Assembly: GCA_016124205.1 (NCBI GenBank)
Contig: WGOD01000001.1
Span: forward strand, 496,001 to 560,000
Reading direction: 5' to 3'
Source of the DNA: Alphaproteobacteria bacterium
GTDB taxonomy: Bacteria > Pseudomonadota > Alphaproteobacteria > Caulobacterales > Maricaulaceae
Length of the DNA: 64,000 bases
Shown: positions 37,654 to 50,190 of the stretch, piece by piece
Position numbering within the stretch: the first letter of the stretch is position 1
Layout: the number at the start of each line of letters is the position of its first letter
Made by a program: the position numbers and the translations under genes
Notes under the pieces: model-generated
The model's database searches: none
Told to the model about the DNA's origin: nothing
What the model saw: the letters and a program-made list of their open reading frames with translations, nothing else

Positions 37654-38534
37654 TCTGCTGCGTCACCGTCCAGCGGGATGGCAGGCAGGGAGGCCGTCGC
37701 CGGACCGAGAAAGACGAAACGGTCATAGGCGTCACCGTAGAATTGCATCTGTGGCGTATCGCCGTATTCGCCCTCTTCCAGCACGCGCGGCGGACCATCG
37801 AAGGTTCCGCCATGGCTTTCGTGCACGCGGCATTCCACCGCCTCGATCGAGGCGCCGCGGCAATTCCAGGACGTTCCGCCGTCGGTCAGCGTGTTGACCG
37901 ACAGGAAGGTTTCGCGCGGGAGCAGGCTGCCGATCGTCTCGGCGTAATATTCACCATGCCGAAAGGCCGTGGCTCTGGCATGTACGCCCCCCGCCAGCAC
38001 AATCACCCGGTCGGCGCGCTCCGCTGCCGCAAGGGTCCGGCGCGCCATGGCCGCGTCGCGCGTACTGTCCGCCTCGGCCAGATCGGCGTCGGCAATCGGA
38101 TCGAAATCGAGCGCGAGCAACTCGATCTCCGCGCCGTCCGCCTGCATCCGTCGGATCGCATCCATCATTGCGAACATCGCCTCGCTCGACCGACCGTCGC
38201 GCATCGGGCTCAAGTCCCAGAAGGAGGATCCCTCCATCAAGGCAGAACGTGCCGCGGGTCCGCCGCCAGACTCCATGAAAGCATCGATCCGGTCTTGCTC
38301 GATGTGGCTTTGCTCAAGTCCCACGACGGTCGTCTCGCCGCGCTCCACCGTCAGACAAGCCAATGCCGTCACGAAGGCCGGCGCCTGTTCCGCTCCGTGG
38401 GATTCGCCTATCAGGAGGATGCGCTGACCCGCCGTGTCGAGCAGAGCGTCCGTTCCCGCCGGGGCGCCACAGCCCTCCTCCGACGGGGTCCCGGTCAGCA
38501 GAGCTGCCACAAGCATTGTTTGCAATGTTATCAT
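37650..38534 (-). CDS. Predicted exported ChaN/Tiki-like superfamily protein
   Basis: 294 residues with a hydrophobic N-terminus (MITLQTMLVAALLTG), probably exported. The fold is suggested by RILLIGESHGAEQAPAFVTA and VVGLEQSHIEQDR near the start, and VIVLAGGVHARATAF later: a GE(S)H plus GxxHA pattern shared by ChaN, Tiki and erythromycin-esterase-like proteins. These bind metal or heme or hydrolyse substrates, so the reaction here is open. No clear ribosome site was found; GTG 38543 is an alternative start. It lies alone between arfB and a CadC-like regulator. Confidence 0.6.
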   Translation of the reverse strand: MITLQTMLVAALLTGTPSEEGCGAPAGTDALLDTAGQRILLIGESHGAEQAPAFVTALACLTVERGETTVVGLEQSHIEQDRIDAFMESGGGPAARSALMEGSSFWDLSPMRDGRSSEAMFAMMDAIRRMQADGAEIELLALDFDPIADADLAEADSTRDAAMARRTLAAAERADRVIVLAGGVHARATAFRHGEYYAETIGSLLPRETFLSVNTLTDGGTSWNCRGASIEAVECRVHESHGGTFDGPPRVLEEGEYGDTPQMQFYGDAYDRFVFLGPATASLPAIPLDGDAAD

Positions 38535-38588
38535 GTACCACACGTTGCACGAGATACCGCTCTCACGTCAAGACGAAACCGATGACGA

Positions 38589-39740
38589 CTAGCCGCCCTC
38601 GCCCGTCAGGTCCGCGAGCTCGGCGAGCGCGTCGGGCTGGACCGGGTCCCAGTACAGGACGCGGCGATACCAGCGTTCGGCCTCGCCGGGGCGGCCCGCT
38701 TCGCGGTGCGCGCGGGCGATATTCAGACCGGTTTCGGAATACCAGGGGCGAATGAGGACGGTCTGCTCGTCATAGACGCGCGTCATCGCCTCATACCCCT
38801 GCTCCATGTAGCGCAGCGAGAGCTCGTCTTCGCCGCGAATGCGGTGCAGGTCGGACAGGTTGATGAGTGCTTCCCACGCGTCCGGGTCGAGCGTCAGGGC
38901 CCGGTTATAGGCCGCGATCGCGCCCTCGAGATCGCCCTGCGCCGAAAGCGACAGGCCGAGCGCGCGATAGCCGAGCGGAAATTCCGGGTCGGCGGCAATG
39001 GCCGCGCGGGCGAAGTCCTCGGCCCGTTCCAGCGTCGCGCGGGCGTCCGGGTCATTGGCGAGATCGAGTTCCAGCGCCGCCGCGATCCGGGAACCGGAGA
39101 GGTTGGCGGCATCCGGCGCGTAGCGTACGACATCCTGTGTCAGCGTGTTGGCATAACCGGCATTGGCCGGTGCGCTGTCCGGGTCGATCTCAAGCGCGCG
39201 CAAATAAAGCTGCTGCGCAGCGTCGTTCGAGGCGGGCTCGAACTCATAATAGAAGGCGTCGGCGCGCTGGACGAGCGTCGCCGTGTCGTCGGATGGCGAA
39301 GGCTCGCCGCCGAAAATGAAGCTGGCCGCGAACAGGACAATGGCGGCAACTCCGGCGATTGCGGCGTAGGGCAGAGCCTGGGTCAGCCAGCTCGCTCCCG
39401 ACGCCTCCGCGTCGAATTCCGGCACGACGAGCAGGCGATAGCCGCGCTTCGACAGTGTTTCGACATAACGCGGGCTCTTCGCATCATCGCCGAGCGCCTG
39501 GCGCAGCTTCCAGACCGTGCGGGCCAGCGCGTCGTCATTGACCGTCACGCCGGGCCAGAGCCGGTCGGCCATGTCCTCGCGCGTGACGACCTCGCCGTTC
39601 CGCTCCGCCAAGAGACAGAGCAGACCCATCACCTTGGGCTCGAGCTCGCGTTCGCCCTGCGCGCCGGCGATCCGGCCCGTCGCCGGCGTGACGCGCCACT
39701 CCCCGAGGGTGAAGGGACGATCTGAAGGCTCGGTTTTCAC
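38589..39740 (-). CDS. Membrane-anchored winged-helix regulator with TPR domain (CadC-like)
   Basis: Residues 10-107 form an OmpR/PhoB-type winged helix (ELEPKVMGLLCLLAERNGEV, RLWPGVTVNDDALARTVWKLR, SPRYVETLSKRGYRL) without a receiver domain. One membrane segment follows at ~123-145, then a periplasmic TPR region (ALEIDPDSAPANAGYANTL, AIAAYNRALTLDPDAWEALI). This is ToxR/CadC topology: DNA binding in the cytoplasm, sensing outside. Length is 383 residues. The start is GTG 39740 with no strong ribosome site. Targets unknown; the divergent S41 peptidase gene, 134 bases away, is a candidate. Confidence 0.85.
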   Translation of the reverse strand: MKTEPSDRPFTLGEWRVTPATGRIAGAQGERELEPKVMGLLCLLAERNGEVVTREDMADRLWPGVTVNDDALARTVWKLRQALGDDAKSPRYVETLSKRGYRLLVVPEFDAEASGASWLTQALPYAAIAGVAAIVLFAASFIFGGEPSPSDDTATLVQRADAFYYEFEPASNDAAQQLYLRALEIDPDSAPANAGYANTLTQDVVRYAPDAANLSGSRIAAALELDLANDPDARATLERAEDFARAAIAADPEFPLGYRALGLSLSAQGDLEGAIAAYNRALTLDPDAWEALINLSDLHRIRGEDELSLRYMEQGYEAMTRVYDEQTVLIRPWYSETGLNIARAHREAGRPGEAERWYRRVLYWDPVQPDALAELADLTGEGG

Positions 39741-39874
39741 GTCAGGAATGCCCGGTCAGAAAAAGGTCAGACATTGAGGAAGCCCCGGTCATGGCGCTCA
39801 CAAACGGGGCGGTCCAGTTCGATGCGCATTCGAACACCTTTCCCGGATGCCGGGACTATCGCAAGGAATGACAC

Positions 39875-41329
39875 ATGTTTCGATCCCTACTCCTCCCCCT
39901 CGCCGCGATGTCATTGACCGCGTCGGCCTGTGCCCAGGACGATCCGGCAACAGACCACTTGCCGCCCGAAGCCGTGCGCGAGGACTTCGCCGCGCTCTAT
40001 TCCGGCCTGCGCGAGGCCAGCTATAATCTGTTCGCGGTAACGCCCGAAGCCATGTTCGAGCAGCGCTATCAGGAAATGCTGGCGGGGTTCGACCGGCCGA
40101 TGACGCGGCTGGAGGCGCAGATCGCGTTTCAGCGCTTCGCCGCGCTCGCCCGGATCGCCCACACGCGGATCGACTTCCCGATGGCGGATTATGCGGCCTT
40201 CCGCGAAGCGGGCGGCCGGGCCTTCCCGGTCGGCATTCGTGTGCATGAAGGCGCGGTCTTCGTCGAAAGCGCCCCGGCTGGGCTCGGCCTCGAACCCGGG
40301 GACGAGATTCTCGCCTTCAACGGCGACCCCAATCCGATCTGGCTCGACCGCCTGGCTCAAAATGTCTCGGCCGACACGCCGCGTCTGACGCACACGCTCG
40401 TCGAACTCTACCTGCCGGGCCTCATCTGGATTGAATGGCCGGAGATGATCGAGGCCGAGCTGACCGTGCGCCGCGCGGGCGGCGAGACGGAAACGGTAAC
40501 CGTGCCCTTCCTGAGCGCGGAGCAACGCGACGCGCGCGAATCCGTCACGGCCGAGACCTTCTCGCTCGACGGACAGGCGGCACGGATGGTTGGCGGCGAC
40601 ATCGCCTATTTGCGGCCCGGGCCCTTCTACAATACCGTGCCGGGTGCGGACATGTGGGACAATTCGGATTTCGTGGCGTTCGTCGATGCGAGCTTTGCGG
40701 ATTTCATGGCGGCGGGCGCAACCGATCTGATCCTCGACCTGCGGGACAATCCGGGGGGCGACAATTCCTTTTCCGACCCGGTCGTGTCGTGGTTCGCGGA
40801 CGAAGATTTCCGTTTCGCGTCAGACTTCCGGATCCGCGTCAGCGACCAGACGACTGCCGCCAATCAAGCGCGGCTGGAAGCGAGCGGTGACACGGCGGCC
40901 GGCAGCGTTTCGGCGTGTTTCGCCGACCTCTATGCCGGTCACGCGCCCGGCGATGTCGTGGAGTTCGAGATCGAGTACGCGTCGCCGCGCGAGGGCGAAC
41001 GCTTCGACGGGCGCGTCTGGGTTCTGGTGAACCGCTATTCCTTCTCCAACGCCGTCACGACGGCAGCGCTGATCCAGGATTATGGCTTCGGCACGGTGCT
41101 TGGCGAGACCACGGCGGACATGGCCACGACCCACGGCGCGATGGAACATTTCACCCTGCCGAATACCGGGCTGACCGTCGGCTATCCCAAGGCGCTGATC
41201 ATCCGCCCCAATGGCGACGAGACGGTCGGACCATTGGTGCCGGACCAGCGGATCGCCCTGCCCGCCATTCGCGGCGAAACCGACGCAATGCTGGAAGAAG
41301 CGGTCCGGCTGATCCGCTCGGCGGACTAG
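39875..41329 (+). CDS. S41 family peptidase, exported
   Basis: 484 residues with a signal peptide (MFRSLLLPLAAMSLTASACAQ); the Cys could be a weak lipobox. A PDZ-like segment is visible (GAVFVESAPAGLGLEPGDEI). The S41 core has DLILDLRDNPGGDNS and NRYSFSNAVTTAALIQDYG, where the second Ser is the predicted nucleophile, then GTVLGETTADMATTHGA. The Lys expected near the last motif in CtpA-like enzymes is missing, so it fits the tricorn/C1 branch of S41 better. AAGGA precedes ATG 39875. Substrate unknown. The stop overlaps that of the DUF1232 gene by four bases. Confidence 0.85.
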   Translation: MFRSLLLPLAAMSLTASACAQDDPATDHLPPEAVREDFAALYSGLREASYNLFAVTPEAMFEQRYQEMLAGFDRPMTRLEAQIAFQRFAALARIAHTRIDFPMADYAAFREAGGRAFPVGIRVHEGAVFVESAPAGLGLEPGDEILAFNGDPNPIWLDRLAQNVSADTPRLTHTLVELYLPGLIWIEWPEMIEAELTVRRAGGETETVTVPFLSAEQRDARESVTAETFSLDGQAARMVGGDIAYLRPGPFYNTVPGADMWDNSDFVAFVDASFADFMAAGATDLILDLRDNPGGDNSFSDPVVSWFADEDFRFASDFRIRVSDQTTAANQARLEASGDTAAGSVSACFADLYAGHAPGDVVEFEIEYASPREGERFDGRVWVLVNRYSFSNAVTTAALIQDYGFGTVLGETTADMATTHGAMEHFTLPNTGLTVGYPKALIIRPNGDETVGPLVPDQRIALPAIRGETDAMLEEAVRLIRSAD

Positions 41330-41652
41330 GCCGCCTCGTCGAGCCCTTCGGACTGGTCCTCGACCTTGTCCCATCGCGAGCCGATCGCCGCCAGCGTGGC
41401 GGCGATCAGGCTGGCATCGTCGATGAAACCGGCGACGGGAATCAGGTCCGCGACGGCGTCCGTCGGCAGGATGAGATAGCCAAGCGAGGACACGGCCATC
41501 AGCTTGACCCAACGCGGCGTGTCCGGGCTTTTCATCATGCGGTAGAGGCGCTGCGCCGAAGCAACGAGGTCGCTGACGCCGCGCATCTTGCCCATGCGGC
41601 CCATCTTTCCGCGATAGGCGTCGTCGGAATAGTGGCGCGAGTGGTCGGTCAT
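41326..41652 (-). CDS. YkvA/DUF1232 family membrane protein
   Basis: 108-residue protein of unknown function. The DUF1232 signature is present: TPRWVKLMAVSSLGYLILPT, then DAVADLIPVAGFIDDASLIA, with one or two membrane helices and the conserved P-D-pattern. The N-terminus is charged (MTDHSRHYSDDAYRGK). GGAAG before ATG 41652 supports this start over the longer frame at 41676. It is a stand-alone gene between the S41 peptidase (convergent) and the deaminase, 58 bases from the latter's stop. Confidence 0.88.
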   Translation of the reverse strand: MTDHSRHYSDDAYRGKMGRMGKMRGVSDLVASAQRLYRMMKSPDTPRWVKLMAVSSLGYLILPTDAVADLIPVAGFIDDASLIAATLAAIGSRWDKVEDQSEGLDEAA

Positions 41653-41710
41653 CGGTCTTCCCTTCCCGAAATCCAATCTCGTGCGAGTCTATGGGTGATT
41701 GTGGCGGCTT

Positions 41711-43578
<1,868 letters not shown>

Positions 43579-43716
43579 GGGCAGTCTCCCGTGTCGGACG
43601 CCCCCCGGCGTTCCTGCGTCACGGGACGCATGATGAGGCCTATGTAGCGACGGATCGCGTCCGCGTAAGCGGGAAAACCATGGCGCCTGTCCCCGTCCTG
43701 TGCTGAAAATCACCGC

Positions 43717-44469
43717 ATGGATGATCTTCAACTCCTCATCGATTTGCATCTGGACGGCAGCCGCCAGGGACCGGGCAGCGCGGCCGTCACCCGTCAGGCG
43801 ATCACCCTATCCGGGCTGGAGCCCTCGGCCGATCTGCGGATTGCCGATATCGGCTGCGGAACCGGTGCCTCCGCACTCGTGCTGGCGCACGATCTGGGTG
43901 CGCATGTGACGGCGGTCGACTTCCTGCCGGACTTCCTTGAGCGCTTGAACGCGGCCGCGAAGATTGCGGGCCTCGGCGATCGGCTCGAAACGCTCGAAGC
44001 CTCGATGGAGACCCTGCCCTTCGAGGCGGGGCAGTTCGATGCCCTCTGGGCCGAAGGCGCGATCTACAATATCGGCTTTGAAGCCGGAGCGGCCGCCTGG
44101 AAACGCTATCTGAAACCCGGCGGCATCCTTGCCGTGTCCGAGCTGACCTGGCTGACGCACGACCGTCCGGCCGAGCTGCAGGCGCACTGGGATGCGCAGT
44201 ATCCCGAAGTCGATACCGCGTCAGCGAAGATGGCCGTGCTCGAACGGCTGGGCTATGCGCCGGTGGGGTATTTCGTTCTGCCGGACTCGGCCTGGCTGGA
44301 CCACTACTACCGCCCGATGCAGCAGCGCTTTTCCGGGTTTCTCGAACGCCATGCGAACAGCGAGGCGGCGATGGCGATTGTCGCGGCGGAAGAGACGGAG
44401 ATATCGCTCTATGAGCGCTATCGCGACTTCGTCAGCTACGGCTTCTACATCGCCCGCCGGGTGAACTGA
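43717..44469 (+). CDS. Class I SAM-dependent methyltransferase
   Basis: 250 residues. Rossmann-fold methyltransferase motif I is RIADIGCGTGASALVLAHDL, followed by acidic VTAVDFLPDFLERL at the end of beta 2, FDALWAEGAIYNIGFEAG as motif II and YLKPGGILAVSEL as motif III. The C-terminal half carries an extra region (YFVLPDSAWLDHYY) that may set the substrate, which I cannot name. It starts MDDLQLLIDLHLDGSRQGPG at 43717. A strong terminator hairpin follows 12 bases after the stop. Confidence 0.88.
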   Translation: MDDLQLLIDLHLDGSRQGPGSAAVTRQAITLSGLEPSADLRIADIGCGTGASALVLAHDLGAHVTAVDFLPDFLERLNAAAKIAGLGDRLETLEASMETLPFEAGQFDALWAEGAIYNIGFEAGAAAWKRYLKPGGILAVSELTWLTHDRPAELQAHWDAQYPEVDTASAKMAVLERLGYAPVGYFVLPDSAWLDHYYRPMQQRFSGFLERHANSEAAMAIVAAEETEISLYERYRDFVSYGFYIARRVN

Positions 44470-44481
44470 CCGCCCAAAGCA

Positions 44482-44509
44482 AAAGGCCCGGCATTGCTGC
44501 CGGGCCTTT
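44482..44509. terminator. Bidirectional intrinsic terminator between methyltransferase gene and ndk
   Basis: Perfect 12-bp inverted repeat (44482-44493 with 44498-44509) around a TTGC loop. Read leftward, it is followed by a T-rich TTTTGCTTT tract, so it suits ndk; read rightward it ends in TTT. It lies exactly between the two convergent genes. Confidence 0.85.
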
Positions 44510-44533
44510 CGAAATTCAGGACTGATCGGAAAA

Positions 44534-44956
44534 TCAGCCGACGATTTCGAGGTCGGAGAAGAAGTATTTGATCTCCTGAGCCGCGGTTTCCGGGGCGTCG
44601 GAACCGTGGACCGAGTTCGCCTCGATGGATTCGGCGAAGGTCTTGCGGATCGTGCCTTCGTCGGCGTTTTCCGGGTTCGTCGCGCCCATGACTTCGCGGT
44701 ATTTCGCGATGGCGTTCTCGCCTTCGAGGACCTGGACCACGACCGGGCCGGAGATCATGAAGGAGACGAGATCGTTGAAGAAGGGACGCTCGCTGTGCAC
44801 GGCGTAGAAGCCTTCGGCGGCGGCCTTCGACAGGCGGACGCGCTTCTGGGCCACGATGCGCAGGCCGGCGGCCTCGATCATCGCGTTGATCTTGCCGGTC
44901 AGGTTACGCGCGGTCGCGTCGGGTTTGATGATCGAGAAGGTGCGTTCGAGCGCCAT
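44534..44956 (-). CDS. ndk: Nucleoside diphosphate kinase
   Basis: Transfers the gamma phosphate of ATP to nucleoside diphosphates through a phospho-His. It starts [19 protein letters not shown]; the catalytic H117 lies in [16 protein letters not shown], and [20 protein letters not shown] and [18 protein letters not shown] are standard. Length is 140 residues, standard. GGAG nine bases before ATG 44956 decides the start; the long open frame upstream (to 45820) is antisense to the ABC-F gene. Confidence 0.97.
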   Translation of the reverse strand: MALERTFSIIKPDATARNLTGKINAMIEAAGLRIVAQKRVRLSKAAAEGFYAVHSERPFFNDLVSFMISGPVVVQVLEGENAIAKYREVMGATNPENADEGTIRKTFAESIEANSVHGSDAPETAAQEIKYFFSDLEIVG

Positions 44957-45004
44957 CTTTGAAAACTCCATTGGTGTCGGGGAGGACGGTTGAATTCGCG
45001 GCGG

Positions 45005-45033
45005 CTTATAGCGGCGCTTTTTCGCCCTGTGAA
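45005..45033 (-). promoter_or_regulatory. Candidate sigma-70 promoter for ndk
   Basis: On the minus strand TTCACA (45033-45028), a 17-base spacer and TATAAG (45010-45005), each one mismatch from consensus. A start near 44998 would give a ~42-base leader to the ndk ATG at 44956. Confidence 0.5.
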
Positions 45034-45055
45034 GCCGTGCTAGTCGGCGCCGGCT

Positions 45056-46939
<1,884 letters not shown>

Positions 46940-46941
46940 CG

Positions 46942-47721
46942 ATGTTCGGATTGAGCCGTATTGTCGACCGAAGTATCGAGGCCTGGCTTCTGGACAGGTT
47001 CACGATGCTGCACGAGACGCTCGGATCCCAGAGGCAGCTTTGTCACACGCCGATGGTCCTGCCGAAGCTTGGCACGTTTGTCGTCGAAGGTGAAACCGAC
47101 CGCGAGATGGCGGAATCGATTTTCCGGACGGTGGCCGAATTCGCCGGGATGGCGGACTGGCATGTCGATCTGGAAGGGTTCGAAAGCGCGGGCACGCAGC
47201 AGGTCAGCGAGTATCACTTCCTGACCCCGCAAACCGCACAGGCGGCGGGCACATTCTCGATAGACGGCAATTCGGTCCTGATCCGGTACGATGTTGGTCT
47301 GGTGAAACAGCCGCAGAACCTGATCGCGACCTTCGCACACGAACTGTCGCACTATCTGCTGGCGGGATATCTGCCCGAGAGCTTTCAGGACGAAGATCAC
47401 GAATTGCTGACCGATCTGACAGCGGTCTACATGGGCTTCGGCGTCTTTCTGGCGAATACGGCTTTCGAGTTCGAGGGGCGGCAAGGGTATTCGGGAACGG
47501 GCTGGACCTCGCGCCGGATGGGATATCTGTCCGAGGATACTCTGCTGGCTGCGCTGGCCCTGTTCGCCAGGACGAGCGGAAATGACCCTGACGACGTGCG
47601 CCAGCACCTCAAATCGGGCCTGGTGAAGCGCTTCGACAAGGGATTGAAGCAGATCGACCGTCTTGAGGCGGAACTCGACGCGTTCAGAAAGCGCGACGAA
47701 GTGTTCGCTGCGGGACGTTAG
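46942..47721 (+). CDS. Predicted zinc metallopeptidase, uncharacterised
   Basis: 259 residues with no signal peptide. The core FAHELSHYLLAGYLPE carries HExxH, and EDHELLTDLTAVYMGFGVF supplies a downstream Glu and Asp, as in gluzincin-like domains. The N-terminus contains MFGLSRIVDRSIEAWLLDRF. No family name can be assigned. It follows the ABC-F gene after two bases, so it is likely cotranscribed. It faces an I78-type inhibitor gene with stops overlapping by four bases. Confidence 0.65.
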   Translation: MFGLSRIVDRSIEAWLLDRFTMLHETLGSQRQLCHTPMVLPKLGTFVVEGETDREMAESIFRTVAEFAGMADWHVDLEGFESAGTQQVSEYHFLTPQTAQAAGTFSIDGNSVLIRYDVGLVKQPQNLIATFAHELSHYLLAGYLPESFQDEDHELLTDLTAVYMGFGVFLANTAFEFEGRQGYSGTGWTSRRMGYLSEDTLLAALALFARTSGNDPDDVRQHLKSGLVKRFDKGLKQIDRLEAELDAFRKRDEVFAAGR

Positions 47722-48014
47722 CCGCACACCACGCGTTCGACGCGGTCATTCGCATCCAGCCAGACAGTCGTGCGTTCCGCGCGAAACTCCATCGTCACGG
47801 CCATGCCGTGCGGCACGACGCGGTGCGGTTGCGGCAGGGTCGAGGTATCGACTTCGCCGATGCGCTGGCCGACGAGATATTGCAGCTGAGGTGCGGCACA
47901 TTCCGTCATCATGGGATCAGGCTCCGGCGCCGGTCCGACCATGCCGGTTTCCTGCGCGGTCGAGCAGGCGGCGACGATTCCGATAATACCGACGGCGATA
48001 GCGCGCTGTTTCAT
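47718..48014 (-). CDS. Peptidase inhibitor I78 family lipoprotein
   Basis: 98 residues. The signal (MKQRAIAVGIIGIVAACST) ends in a lipobox Cys. The mature part is an I78 domain: LQYLVGQRIGEVDTSTLPQP, then HRVVPHGMAVTMEFRAERTT and a closing WLDANDRVERVVC. I78 members inhibit serine proteases of the chymotrypsin or subtilisin type. AAGGGA seven bases before ATG 48014 decides the start. It is convergent with the putative metallopeptidase and 113 bases downstream of holC on the same strand. Confidence 0.85.
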   Translation of the reverse strand: MKQRAIAVGIIGIVAACSTAQETGMVGPAPEPDPMMTECAAPQLQYLVGQRIGEVDTSTLPQPHRVVPHGMAVTMEFRAERTTVWLDANDRVERVVCG

Positions 48015-48127
48015 GGTCGTTTCCCTTGCCCGATGTCTGGCGGCCTGTGTTCGGTGATTCAACACGTCGCGATGGAGGAGGTTCCGCCTGGCCGCCTGAA
48101 CGGAGAATGAAACCGTTCGCCGGCAAG

Positions 48128-48580
48128 TTATCCCTGTTTCTCCCACCGGCCTTCGATCGACTGTTTCCAGTAGGCGATCGAGTGACCGTCCGCCTTGGCC
48201 TTCTTCCAGAGCGACCGGGCAGATTGCACCGCGCCTTCGTCGGCGGCGTCGAACACGACGCAGCAGCGCGCGAAGGCGTCCGGGCGTTCCGGCGCGACCC
48301 CGTCGAGCGCGAACAGGACGTCCGACTTGTTGGGATTGTCCTCGCTCAGCGAGAGCAGGATGGGCTGGCGATCCGGGTCCGGTTCGTCCCACCGTCCGTG
48401 CGGCAGGAATCCGTCATCCCTCGCCGTCCAGAGAAGACCGTCGATCTGGTCGATCCGGTCTTCTGAGGGCGCCCGGACAAGGGCACGCCAGCCCTTGTCG
48501 AGCGTCTTTTCGAGGAGTTCAGGCAGCGCGTCGGCGAGCGTGGTCCGCTCGAGATGATAGAACCACAGCTCGCCGGGCAT
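48128..48580 (-). CDS. holC: DNA polymerase III subunit chi
   Basis: Clamp-loader accessory subunit that bridges to SSB. The family opening ELWFYHLERTTLADALPELL is present, with RALVRAPSEDRIDQIDGLLW and FLPHGR, and a typical C-terminal VVFDAADEGAVQSARSLWKK. Length is 150 residues, normal. It follows pepA directly (6-base gap), the usual pepA-holC order. Confidence 0.93.
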   Translation of the reverse strand: MPGELWFYHLERTTLADALPELLEKTLDKGWRALVRAPSEDRIDQIDGLLWTARDDGFLPHGRWDEPDPDRQPILLSLSEDNPNKSDVLFALDGVAPERPDAFARCCVVFDAADEGAVQSARSLWKKAKADGHSIAYWKQSIEGRWEKQG

Positions 48581-48586
48581 CGCTGA

Positions 48587-50068
48587 TTACTTCTCGTAAT
48601 TGTCCCGCACGAAGCGGTCGAGCAGGCGCACGCCATAGCCGGTGCCGAAGGTCGGCAGGCGCGGATCCTTCGAGCCGGCCCACATGCCGGTGCCGGCGAT
48701 GTCGATGTGGCACCACGGCTTGCCGTTGACATAGCGCTGGAGGAATTGCGCCGCGGTGATCGAGCCCGCAAGGCGGCCTTCGCCGATATTCTTCATGTCG
48801 GCGATCGGGCTGTCGATCTGGCGGTCATATTCCGGACCGACCGGCAGGCGCCACACCTTCTCGTCGGACGCCAGACCCGCCTTGGTCAGGCCGTCAGCGA
48901 TGGTGTCGTCATTGGAGAAGATGCCGGCATGTTCGTGGCCGAGCGCGATCAGGATCGCACCGGTCAGCGTCGCCAGGTCGATGATGAATTCCGGATCGAA
49001 TTCCTTCTGCGTGTGCCACAGCGCGTCGGCCAGAACGAGGCGGCCTTCGGCGTCGGTGTTGAGGATTTCGATCGTCTGGCCGGACATCGAGGTGACGATG
49101 TCGCCCGGACGCTGCGCATTGCCGTCCGGCATGTTCTCGACGAGGCCGATGACGCCGATGGCGTTGACCTTGGCCTTGCGGCCGGCGAGCGCACGCATCA
49201 GACCGACGACGGCGGCGGACCCGCCCATATCGCCCTTCATCTCGTCCATGCCGGCTCCCGGCTTGAGCGAGATGCCGCCGGAGTCGAAGCAGACACCCTT
49301 GCCGACGAAGGCGAGCGGCTTGTCGCCCTTCTTGCCACCATTCCACTTCATGATGACGAGCTGGGATTCGAGCACCGACCCCTGGCCGACGCCGAGCAGG
49401 GCGTTCATGCCCAGCTTCTTCATTTCCTTTTCGCCGAGCACTTCGATCTCGAGGCCGAGATCGGCGAGGCCCTGAACCTTCTTGGCGTAGGCCGGCGGGG
49501 TCAGGACATTGGGCGGTTCGTTGACCAGGTCGCGGGCCAGGTCGACACCGTCGGCGACCGCGCCCCAGGACTTCCAGGCGGCCTTGCCGGCCTTCTCGTC
49601 GTCGACGACGAGGGTCACATTCTTCAGCGTCGGCTTCTTCGAGTCGTCCAGCTTCGTGCGGTAAGCGTCGAAGCGATAAGCCGCCAGACGGCAGCCCAGA
49701 CCGAAGCGCGCGGCCATCTCGGCGTCGGCAACGGTCGTCAGGACGACGGCGAGATCGGTCTCACCACCGGTCAGCAGCGACTTCACCAGCGACGCGCCGG
49801 CCTTTTCGAAACCATTGCCGTCGAGCTTGCCCTTGGCCCCGACGCCCATCGCAATGATGCGGTTCGCGTCGACACCGGCCGGGGCGTAGATTTCCAGAGT
49901 CTCGCCGGGCTTGCCGGAGAAACGCGAGGCCTTGATGGCGCGGGTGATCGCGCCGCCCGCGGCCTTGTCGACCGCCTTCGCGGCGTCGGACAGCGTCGAC
50001 TTCTCGAACACCGGAACCGCGAGGGAGCCGGTCGAGGGGTTCGCCGATGCGAACTTGATCTTCATCAT
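48587..50068 (-). CDS. pepA: Leucyl aminopeptidase (cytosol aminopeptidase, M17)
   Basis: Two-metal aminopeptidase that removes N-terminal residues and in some bacteria also binds DNA as a regulator. The M17 motifs are [20 protein letters not shown] (metal-binding Lys and Asp), [15 protein letters not shown], the signature [14 protein letters not shown] with metal ligands and catalytic Arg, and [14 protein letters not shown]. Length is 493 residues, standard. Divergent from lptF; the 122-base gap between must hold both promoters, but none was clear. Confidence 0.96.
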   Translation of the reverse strand: MMKIKFASANPSTGSLAVPVFEKSTLSDAAKAVDKAAGGAITRAIKASRFSGKPGETLEIYAPAGVDANRIIAMGVGAKGKLDGNGFEKAGASLVKSLLTGGETDLAVVLTTVADAEMAARFGLGCRLAAYRFDAYRTKLDDSKKPTLKNVTLVVDDEKAGKAAWKSWGAVADGVDLARDLVNEPPNVLTPPAYAKKVQGLADLGLEIEVLGEKEMKKLGMNALLGVGQGSVLESQLVIMKWNGGKKGDKPLAFVGKGVCFDSGGISLKPGAGMDEMKGDMGGSAAVVGLMRALAGRKAKVNAIGVIGLVENMPDGNAQRPGDIVTSMSGQTIEILNTDAEGRLVLADALWHTQKEFDPEFIIDLATLTGAILIALGHEHAGIFSNDDTIADGLTKAGLASDEKVWRLPVGPEYDRQIDSPIADMKNIGEGRLAGSITAAQFLQRYVNGKPWCHIDIAGTGMWAGSKDPRLPTFGTGYGVRLLDRFVRDNYEK

Positions 50069-50190
50069 GGAGCCTTTCTGTCTGCGGTGCGGCCAGCGCG
50101 GATGCGCGGCGCGATAGGTTCAGCGCGTAGTGGTATCCGATTGGCATGTAGGTTAGAAGGCCGCGTTCGCACAAGGCAGCCGGCCCCGGA

